The position numbers were made by a program, and so were the translations under genes. Below the pieces are notes generated by a model. That model saw only the letters and a program-made list of their open reading frames with translations. It did not search any database and was not told the DNA's origin. This document shows positions 1 through 4,821 of a DNA stretch of 8,413 nt, piece after piece; the first letter of the stretch is position 1, and every line of letters starts with the position of its first letter. The stretch covers positions 1 through 8,413 of the forward strand of contig JAUPVY010000023.1 in the NCBI GenBank assembly GCA_030916785.1. Reading direction: 5' to 3'. The stretch comes from Patescibacteria group bacterium (GTDB lineage Bacteria; Patescibacteriota; Minisyncoccia; Phycocordibacterales; DATDWN01).

Positions 1-805
1 CTACAAGTTAGTGGTAGATCAAGATGAACCAATCAATGTTAAAGCGGATTCAAGTGGAGAAGCTTCAACAGTAGTACCATTTACTTCTGCTGGTAGTCAT
101 AAAATTGTGGTGACGGCATATGATAGAGCTGGAAATAGCACAGAAACACAGGTTAGTGTGACAACAGATTTTGTATACACATTGAGTATAGATAAATACC
201 CATCTAGGGTAAAAATAAATGACAGTATAGAGGTGTCCGGAACAGCACCATATCCGAATGCTTCGTTGTCTGTTTCCCTCATGAAGAATGATAACGTAGT
301 GGAGAATTATAAGATAAAATCTGATAGTTACTCAAGATTTCAATTCATTAGCCATCCAGTAAAAGAGAGCGGTGAATATAAATTGTGGGTAGAAGTATTA
401 AAGAACGATGGTAGTATCTCTATGTCTTCAGACAAGGTTACTATTTCCGTAGAAAAACCACTTCTTCTTCAGGTAGGTTCTTACACCACGGAGTTATTGT
501 CAGTTTTGGTTCCAGGTATAGGACTTCTCGTACTATTATTGTTTATAACTTATTACGGCTGGCACAGATTCTTTGTTTTGAGGGGTCACATGAAAAAAAA
601 CCTAAAACAGGTTGAAGAAAAAACGCATCAAGCTTTCAAAATTTTGTCCGAAGAAATTTCTGCCCATTTAGAGGTATTGGATAGGACAAAAGGTGTGAGA
701 AAACTTACTAAAAAAGAAGAAGAGGCTATAGATGAACTAAAAAATGCAGTAGCCCAGATGGATCAATATATAGAAAAACAAATAGAAAAAGCTAGTGAAA
801 AATAA
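1..805 (+). CDS. C-terminal part of a membrane-anchored Ig-like surface protein (5' truncated by the window)
   Basis: The frame is open to the left edge (first full codon at base 2), so the GTG at 11 is not the true start; this is the 3' part of a longer gene ending at TAA 803-805. Numbering from that GTG codon, residues 1-52 look like the end of one beta-sandwich domain (the stretch SHKIVVTAYDRAGN is typical of Ig-like folds) and about 55-148 a second such domain. Residues about 162-184 are a strongly hydrophobic membrane span followed by basic residues, and 195-262 is a charged, helical, probably coiled-coil tail. The topology suggests extracellular domains, one C-terminal membrane anchor and a cytoplasmic tail. 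From family knowledge, large parcubacterial surface proteins, some with cohesin-like domains, have similar tails. The ligand or role cannot be read from this fragment. No clear terminator follows. Confidence 0.85.
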   Translation, partial: YKLVVDQDEPINVKADSSGEASTVVPFTSAGSHKIVVTAYDRAGNSTETQVSVTTDFVYTLSIDKYPSRVKINDSIEVSGTAPYPNASLSVSLMKNDNVVENYKIKSDSYSRFQFISHPVKESGEYKLWVEVLKNDGSISMSSDKVTISVEKPLLLQVGSYTTELLSVLVPGIGLLVLLLFITYYGWHRFFVLRGHMKKNLKQVEEKTHQAFKILSEEISAHLEVLDRTKGVRKLTKKEEEAIDELKNAVAQMDQYIEKQIEKASEK

Positions 806-1000
806 TTAGCTTCTATTTCAAAATTTTGGTTTTTGTTGTATCTTTAGATAGTTATGTCACTATCAATCGGTATGGAGTGAGCACACCACGACATCTTCCG
901 AGTGAGATAAGTTCCAAATTTATTCCTTTTGAGTTTACTGTTAGGATGTCTTCTTCTCAATAATTATTTGGAAATTGCTAAGTAAAACTACATTTACTAT

Positions 1001-1029
1001 TTGACAAATAATAAAATAAATTCTACTCT
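1001..1029 (+). promoter_or_regulatory. Candidate sigma70-type promoter for the radical SAM cassette
   Basis: A perfect -35 hexamer TTGACA (1001-1006) is followed after 17 bases by a weak -10 TACTCT (1024-1029). Transcription would start near 1036, putting the hairpin at 1039-1077 at the very 5' end of the message. The -35 and spacing are good and the -10 matches only three of six consensus bases. The surrounding bases are AT-rich like the host, not like the cassette. Confidence 0.4.
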
Positions 1030-1038
1030 ATGTCTAGA

Positions 1039-1077
1039 GAAGAAAGACTTACAAACTTAGTTTTGTAAGTCGTCTTC
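1039..1077 (+). promoter_or_regulatory. Strong hairpin in the leader of the radical SAM mRNA
   Basis: GACTTACAAA (1046-1055) pairs perfectly with TTTGTAAGTC (1062-1071) around a six-base loop. Beyond a small internal loop, GAAGA (1039-1043) pairs with TCTTC (1073-1077), giving about 15 pairs. No T-run follows on the plus strand, so it is not an intrinsic terminator in the gene direction; on the minus strand a T/C-rich stretch follows. It ends directly before the ATG at 1078 and 15 bases before the Shine-Dalgarno sequence. A message-stability or translational control role is inference. Confidence 0.6.
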
Positions 1078-1092
1078 ATGGATGAGAAAAAC

Positions 1093-1098
1093 AGGAGG
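1093..1098 (+). promoter_or_regulatory. Shine-Dalgarno sequence that fixes the radical SAM start
   Basis: AGGAGG lies six bases before the ATG at 1105. It sits inside the reading frame if the upstream in-frame ATG at 1078 is used, and nothing resembling a ribosome binding site precedes 1078. It therefore decides for 1105 as the start. The AT-rich genes in this window have no such motif. Confidence 0.85.
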
Positions 1099-1104
1099 AG
1101 ATGT

Positions 1105-2307
1105 ATGCTAAAAAGCTCGTTGCTCCGTAGGGAATCATTCGGCGGCACGCTTTTCAACGCGGCGTCTGGAAGGCGCATCTACATCACCGAGGGGGAGTTC
1201 GGCTGGATTGCGACGAAGCAGTCCGTTCCGAAATATCTCCAGAGTGAAGTCGGAGCGGATACAGACGATGTCATGATTCGAATACCGACGGATTTGCCAG
1301 CTGGCAATTTCAGTTGCGCGGACACCGTCTTCTTCGAGATCACCAGAGTGTGCAATATCAAGTGCACGTTCTGCTTCAACAACTCCGGACCCAACCATCG
1401 GCTCGCCAACGAGCTGTCGGATGATCGTCGCCTGGCGGTTGTAGGCAACCTGATCACTTCAGGGGTTCAGGAAATCCGTCTTACAGGCGGTGAACCACTA
1501 ATTCTCGGAGACCTCACGTACAAAATCATCGAGATGATCAATTGTTCAGGTCTTCGATCGTCAATTGGCACCAACGGTATTCTTGTGAAGCCGTCTGTTG
1601 CCGACAAGCTCGCGAAAGCTGGATTGCATTCGGCCGTAGTGAGTGTCGACGGAATGGAAGATGCCCATGACTCAATCAGGGGGCAGGGTTCCTGGAAGAA
1701 GACTCTCGATGGGATTTCCGAACTCAAGCGTGTGGGGGTCCCAGTTCGCGTCAATGCGGTTGTGATGAAGAGCAATATCGAAGAAGTAGTCAGGGTGGTT
1801 CAGTGCTTCTCTGACATTGATGTGCCAGTCATGATCCGCCGATTGATTCCGGCTGGTCGTGCAGACAACATGTCAAATGAGATGCTGACGCAAGGGGAGT
1901 ACAACGCTCTTCGGCTGAGGCTGGAACCTCTGACGTCTGATCCGACCAAGAAAGTCCGTGGTCACTACATCAAGAGTGACAAGGTCGAACCTCGAATTCG
2001 TCTGCCATTCGAAAGGCAGGCGTGCAGTGCCGGACATCGGGGTATGGTTGTTTTGCCTGATGGCAATGTCCAGACCTGCGGGTTTCTCGGTCCTCTCGGA
2101 GAGCCATCGGTTGGAGACGTATCGACCGAGAAGTTCTCCGATATCTGGCACCGTCTCGTTGATTCTGAACACATCGAGTCGATGCGGTCGCTGCTCCCTG
2201 GCTACAACGCCACGACGGTAGGACCCAAGACTAACTGTCTGGCCATCGCCCTTGCGGCGAATTATGGCGATACCCATCCCTTGAAGTTCGTAAGGAGGTT
2301 AGAATGA
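1105..2307 (+). CDS. Radical SAM enzyme with reduced SPASM/twitch-like C-terminal domain, in a GC-rich acquired cassette
   Basis: 400 residues from the ATG chosen by the Shine-Dalgarno sequence at 1093-1098 (an in-frame ATG at 1078 would add nine). Residues 1-45 (LLRRESFGGTLFNAASG) resemble the short N-terminal beta segment seen in peptide-maturing radical SAM enzymes. The CX3CX2C cluster motif is C83, C87, C90; GGEP is at 128-131. SVDGMEDAHDSIRGQGSW (180-197) is typical of SPASM-family proteins. The C-terminal region has C307 and C325 with the GX4C spacing, then VGDVSTEKFSDIW and a last C378, so only three candidate auxiliary-cluster cysteines where a full SPASM domain has about seven. Family knowledge: SAM is cleaved to start radical chemistry, often on peptides. 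The substrate here is unknown and no precursor peptide is visible. The stop overlaps the next gene by four bases (ATGA). G+C is far above the flanking genes, a sign of transfer. Confidence 0.9.
   Translation: MLKSSLLRRESFGGTLFNAASGRRIYITEGEFGWIATKQSVPKYLQSEVGADTDDVMIRIPTDLPAGNFSCADTVFFEITRVCNIKCTFCFNNSGPNHRLANELSDDRRLAVVGNLITSGVQEIRLTGGEPLILGDLTYKIIEMINCSGLRSSIGTNGILVKPSVADKLAKAGLHSAVVSVDGMEDAHDSIRGQGSWKKTLDGISELKRVGVPVRVNAVVMKSNIEEVVRVVQCFSDIDVPVMIRRLIPAGRADNMSNEMLTQGEYNALRLRLEPLTSDPTKKVRGHYIKSDKVEPRIRLPFERQACSAGHRGMVVLPDGNVQTCGFLGPLGEPSVGDVSTEKFSDIWHRLVDSEHIESMRSLLPGYNATTVGPKTNCLAIALAANYGDTHPLKFVRRLE
2292..2298 (+). promoter_or_regulatory. Shine-Dalgarno sequence of the kinase-like gene
   Basis: AAGGAGG lies five bases before the ATG at 2304, inside the 3' end of the radical SAM gene. 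Together with the ATGA overlap it indicates coupled translation of the two cassette genes. Confidence 0.85.
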
Positions 2308-2831
2308 TTATTGGACTGGTTGGTTATCACAGCTCCGGGAAAAGTTTTCTCTCCGAGTTTGTGGTCAAGACCTATGGTTGGCGATACGTCGTGAAGCGGG
2401 AGCTTCTACGGCAGTGGTCGGCTATGGGAGGCAACGAACAAGCGTTTACGGGGTGGTATCGTGATCTTTACCATCGGATGGGGAGTTACGAGATAATGCT
2501 CCACATCCTTCAACTCGTTAAGTACAGTCGGGATTCAGGGGAGGTGGTGTTGCTCGATGCAATTCACACTCCTGATGAGTGGAAGGCTGTAACTGAGGTT
2601 GAACCGGAGAGTATGCTCGCCAGTGTCATTCTCCCGAAGAGTCTGCGCCTTGTTCGGAGTAGTCCTGAAGACATGGCATTAGACATCAAGCGGGAGAGAT
2701 TTTGGCACAACGAAAATACATGTCTCCTCTCGCAGGTAGAATGGTCATTCAACGGTATGGCCAATGAAGAGCTGCGTGCACTCGAGATGTTGATGCTCTT
2801 CAAGTATCTCAAGGCGTCAGGTAAGATATAG
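2304..2831 (+). CDS. Small P-loop NTPase, nucleotide-kinase-like, partner of the radical SAM enzyme
   Basis: 175 residues. The Walker A loop is G7-Y-H-S-S-G-K-S14, at the extreme N-terminus as in nucleoside monophosphate and dephospho-CoA kinases. VVLLDAIH (81-88) fits the Walker B strand, resembling the 'vvDGIR' strand of archaeal adenylate-kinase-like (UPF0200-type) proteins. DIKRERFWHN (127-136) resembles an arginine-bearing lid segment, and EWSFNG (146-151) lies where kinases of this group carry a conserved asparagine near the end. It is expected to be a soluble ATP-dependent kinase of a small molecule or nucleotide, but the phosphate acceptor cannot be read. It starts within the stop of the radical SAM gene with its own Shine-Dalgarno sequence and is followed by a terminator, so the two genes form one complete operon. 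G+C is high (32 of 60 in 2521-2580). The alternative is a regulatory ATPase rather than a kinase. Confidence 0.8.
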   Translation: MIIGLVGYHSSGKSFLSEFVVKTYGWRYVVKRELLRQWSAMGGNEQAFTGWYRDLYHRMGSYEIMLHILQLVKYSRDSGEVVLLDAIHTPDEWKAVTEVEPESMLASVILPKSLRLVRSSPEDMALDIKRERFWHNENTCLLSQVEWSFNGMANEELRALEMLMLFKYLKASGKI

Positions 2832-2849
2832 TTCATGGCGCTGTTCGTT

Positions 2850-2878
2850 TTGACCAATTGTGGCCCTTCTGATAAGAT
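2850..2878 (+). promoter_or_regulatory. Candidate promoter of the Nudix gene, overlapping the cassette terminator
   Basis: TTGACC (2850-2855, five of six consensus bases) is 17 bases upstream of TAAGAT (2873-2878, four of six), and TGA just before the -10 gives an extended -10 element. The start point would be near 2885, within the 3' arm of the terminator hairpin, giving a leader of under 30 bases to the ATG at 2912. Whether both signals work in vivo is inference. Confidence 0.4.
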
Positions 2879-2898
2879 GGAGGGGTCACTTTTCTTTT
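2860..2898 (+). terminator. Intrinsic terminator closing the radical SAM/kinase operon
   Basis: GTGGCCCTTCT (2860-2870) pairs with GGAGGGGTCAC (2879-2889) through eleven pairs, three of them G-U, around the loop GATAAGAT. A T-rich run with one C follows (2890-2898). It begins 28 bases after the kinase stop codon. The G+C-rich stem fits the cassette, so it probably arrived with it. Confidence 0.8.
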
Positions 2899-2911
2899 AT
2901 TTAAAAAATAT

Positions 2912-3331
2912 ATGTCTGAAAAAATACAAAAAGCGGGAGCCATTGTCCTAAGTAGTAATGATAAAAATAAAATTGCATTGTTGCATCGTGGAAAACAAGA
3001 TGACTGGTCATTTCCAAAAGGTCATGTAGATTCAGGAGAAAACGCAATTCAAACTATGACGCGTGAAATAAAAGAGGAGACGGGATTGACTACTAGTGTA
3101 GTAAAAACTCTTCCAGACCTAGAGTATGTCCACTCTGATGGGAGTCTTGTTTCTACCAAGATGTTTTTAGTTAAATCAAAAGATGATTCAGAGCTAAAGT
3201 TAGAATTTGAAAGTGATGATGTGCAGTGGATTTTAAAAGATGAAGTTATTAAAAAACTTACTTATGATAATTTAAAGGATTATTTTAAAACCATATTACC
3301 AATAGTTAATGAAGTTATTGTTTCTTTATAA
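2912..3331 (+). CDS. Nudix family hydrolase
   Basis: 139 residues, a usual size for a single-domain Nudix protein. The Nudix box GX5EX7REUXEEXGU is complete from G37 to L59 (G37-HVDSG-E43, then REIKEETGL), including the metal-binding glutamates, so it should be active. WSFPKGHVDSGE before the box and the weakly conserved C-terminal helix fit enzymes of the MutT, Ap4A or NTP pyrophosphatase type, which cleave nucleoside diphosphates linked to another group; the substrate cannot be chosen from sequence. It has no Shine-Dalgarno sequence and AT-rich codons, so it matches the host and not the cassette upstream, from which the terminator at 2860-2898 separates it. Its 3' end overlaps the convergent methyltransferase gene by 17 bases (3315-3331). 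Confidence 0.92.
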   Translation: MSEKIQKAGAIVLSSNDKNKIALLHRGKQDDWSFPKGHVDSGENAIQTMTREIKEETGLTTSVVKTLPDLEYVHSDGSLVSTKMFLVKSKDDSELKLEFESDDVQWILKDEVIKKLTYDNLKDYFKTILPIVNEVIVSL

Positions 3332-3992
3332 TCCAAAATTCATTGAACGCACAAAATGACACAAGAAGTTTTGCCAACATATCTTTTTGTATTATTTTTT
3401 CAGATAAGTATTTATTTTTGGTCTCTTTAAAACCAAACCCATAAATATTTTTTATAGAAAAATTTTTAGATAGTAATTTTTTCCAGAATTTGGTAGAGAG
3501 GTATCTTTCGTCCCCTAATCCTCTAGAGCGATAATATTCAGACATAGTTTTCATAGGAACAACACACACCACAAGTGGCGCGACTTTTAATTGATTACTT
3601 AAGTGAAGGTTGATATCTTCGTCTGAGTAATGTTCTAACATTCCGTGAGTTATAACACAATCAAAAGAATTTTTTCCAAATTTATCTACTATATTAAGTG
3701 CATCCATAATAAAAACCTTATTACTATTACCAAATAGTGCAAATGATTTTTTAGCTATACTTATCATTTCCTCATCAATATCTATACCAGTAACATCAAA
3801 ACCATATTTTATAAGTAATGCACCCATAGCTCCGGTTCCTGTACCTACCTCTAATATTTTTGCTCCAGTTTTTAATTCTTTCTTCAACCTGTTTATTAGT
3901 GCACCAGCCGATCTTTTTTCTTTATTTAATACAAATGGTAATAGACCACCCTTTTTTATTATTTCTTCAGTATAGATTTTAAACCAAGTCAT
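3315..3992 (-). CDS. Class I SAM-dependent methyltransferase
   Basis: 225 residues. Motif I is EVGTGTGAMG (48-57), followed by GIDIDEEMI (69-77) with the acidic residue that holds the SAM ribose, and FDCVITHGMLEHYSDEDI (110-127), the strand-4 region of the Methyltransf_11/25 type. The C-terminal third (about 140-225) is lysine-rich and unrecognised and may set substrate choice. It is cytosolic, with no signal or membrane span. Its ATG shares one base with the stop of the ATP-grasp gene (TAATG on the minus strand), so translation is coupled, and it has no Shine-Dalgarno sequence. The gene is very AT-rich (15 G+C of 60 in 3721-3780). The substrate is unknown; co-expression with an ATP-grasp enzyme suggests a shared small-molecule or peptide target, which is inference. 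Confidence 0.88.
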   Translation of the reverse strand: MTWFKIYTEEIIKKGGLLPFVLNKEKRSAGALINRLKKELKTGAKILEVGTGTGAMGALLIKYGFDVTGIDIDEEMISIAKKSFALFGNSNKVFIMDALNIVDKFGKNSFDCVITHGMLEHYSDEDINLHLSNQLKVAPLVVCVVPMKTMSEYYRSRGLGDERYLSTKFWKKLLSKNFSIKNIYGFGFKETKNKYLSEKIIQKDMLAKLLVSFCAFNEFWIIKKQ

Positions 3993-4747
3993 TAAATTAA
4001 GATATTTTTAACAAACTCTTCACGTGCAATTTTAGATTTAAAGAATGACGAGGCAGGATTAATATCAATACAGAAGTATTCTCGACTGTGCAAGTTTATA
4101 AAGATATCAGTAGAAAATACTTCTAACCCTAAAGATTGAGAAATATTTTTTAGAACAGTATTAAACCATTCTGGTATATCACCTAAATCTGTCATATCCA
4201 TATCAACTACTGAACCTTTAATAAAATAAAACTTTCTCAATGTTAAATCTTCTGCTTCAACAGCTTCTTCTAGGTAATAATCGGTGATGTTGTTTATGGT
4301 CAGTATATTTTTATTAAATTCCTTTGTATCCTTATTATATATGACAAGATCTCCTTGTTTCTGACTCTTAATATAAAGAGGGTATTTTAGATCAAGTTTG
4401 TCTATCTGATTGATATTGGGCATGGATACACTTTTAGGTATATTAATTCCACAACCTCTCACCTTTTGTTGAAGTGTAAATTTTTGTGAATTTCCGGATA
4501 AAAAAACTTTATTGATAATATTTATTCCTGTCCTTTTTAAAATTTCTACATATAAAGGTATGGATACATCATTTGTTAAAAAATACCCCAAGGAAGGTTT
4601 ATCACTAAACCTTTTCAAGTTGTTCTCGTTAGCTATGCTTCCTATTTCTATAATTTCACACTGTTTATTTTGTTTTAAAGCTTCTAGTCTAACCATTTCA
4701 GCGCCTGCTCGGAATTGCTCATTTTCAGAGAATAAAATGTAGTTCAT
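3992..4747 (-). CDS. ATP-grasp fold protein (RimK/ligase-like)
   Basis: 251 residues from the ATG whose complement is at 4745-4747; a TTG three codons upstream (4756) is possible but less likely. Features of the ATP-grasp fold occur in order: NSQKFTLQQKVRGCGINIPKSV (87-108), which matches the segment before the central domain; YPLYIKS with K127, the usual ATP-binding lysine; YYLEEAVEAEDLTLRKFYFI (157-176), matching the hinge and the strand around the conserved arginine; and STDIFIN (212-218) with CIDINPASSFF (226-236), carrying the D and N that bind magnesium. Family knowledge: these enzymes join a carboxylate to an amine or thiol through an acyl phosphate. The conserved residues look intact. 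The product is not identifiable. It is the first gene of a two-gene minus-strand operon with the methyltransferase, divergent from ychF. Confidence 0.8.
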   Translation of the reverse strand: MNYILFSENEQFRAGAEMVRLEALKQNKQCEIIEIGSIANENNLKRFSDKPSLGYFLTNDVSIPLYVEILKRTGINIINKVFLSGNSQKFTLQQKVRGCGINIPKSVSMPNINQIDKLDLKYPLYIKSQKQGDLVIYNKDTKEFNKNILTINNITDYYLEEAVEAEDLTLRKFYFIKGSVVDMDMTDLGDIPEWFNTVLKNISQSLGLEVFSTDIFINLHSREYFCIDINPASSFFKSKIAREEFVKNILI

Positions 4748-4774
4748 GTTCGACAATCGTGTATTAATGTCGTC

Positions 4775-4802
4775 ATACTATCATTTTTGTAGATAAATAC
4801 AA
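4775..4802 (-). promoter_or_regulatory. Weak candidate promoter for the ATP-grasp/methyltransferase operon
   Basis: On the minus strand, TTGTAT (complement of 4797-4802) and TAGTAT (complement of 4775-4780) are 16 bases apart, giving a leader of about 20 bases before the ATG at 4747. Matches are partial. It would interleave with the ychF promoter on the other strand in the 74-base divergent gap. Confidence 0.3.
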
Positions 4803-4815
4803 TGTATTGTATAGT
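4787..4815 (+). promoter_or_regulatory. Candidate ychF promoter giving a leaderless transcript
   Basis: TATAGT (4810-4815, five of six consensus bases) lies six bases before the ATG at 4822, with a poor -35 TTGTAG (4787-4792) 17 bases upstream. The start point would fall on or next to the A of the ATG, so the mRNA would have almost no leader, in line with the missing Shine-Dalgarno sequence. It also makes the in-frame TTG at 4807 an implausible start. Confidence 0.45.
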
Positions 4816-4821
4816 GGTTAC

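Larger units (their letters stand above)
806..1077. other. Gene-free stretch between the surface protein gene and the radical SAM cassette
   Basis: No credible protein gene or recognised RNA lies in these 272 bases; the longest ATG frames are of about a dozen codons. Structure is present. GATAGT 847-852 pairs with ACTATC 859-864. GACATC 890-895 can pair with GATGTC 945-950, and TTCCAAAT 912-919 with ATTTGGAA 966-973; these last two cross each other, so they would exclude one another or form a pseudoknot. A candidate promoter (1001-1029) and a strong hairpin (1039-1077) occupy the right end. The part around 870-905 is visibly richer in G+C than the rest, so the left edge of the acquired segment could lie before the gene itself. 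Confidence 0.5.

Noticed and set aside
806..1077. RiPP precursor peptide gene for the radical SAM enzyme
   Set aside because: The only ATG frames are about twelve codons or fewer, without a ribosome binding site or a leader/core pattern.
1078..1104. Upstream in-frame ATG as the radical SAM start
   Set aside because: It lacks a ribosome binding site, abuts a hairpin, and would place the perfect Shine-Dalgarno sequence inside the gene; ATG 1105 is better.
1135..1775. Several minus-strand open frames of 87-102 codons opposite the radical SAM gene
   Set aside because: They are open because the plus gene is G+C-rich; they show no recognisable domains, while the plus frame carries complete motifs.
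1873..2277. Minus-strand 134-codon frame
   Set aside because: Antisense to the SPASM part of the radical SAM gene; composition effect, no domain recognised.
1105..2307. Radical SAM enzyme as a viperin (antiviral ddhNTP synthase) beside a CMPK2-like kinase
   Set aside because: CNIKCTFCF is superficially similar, but the HDSIRGQGSW segment and C-terminal cysteines are SPASM-type and the typical viperin C-terminal region is not seen.
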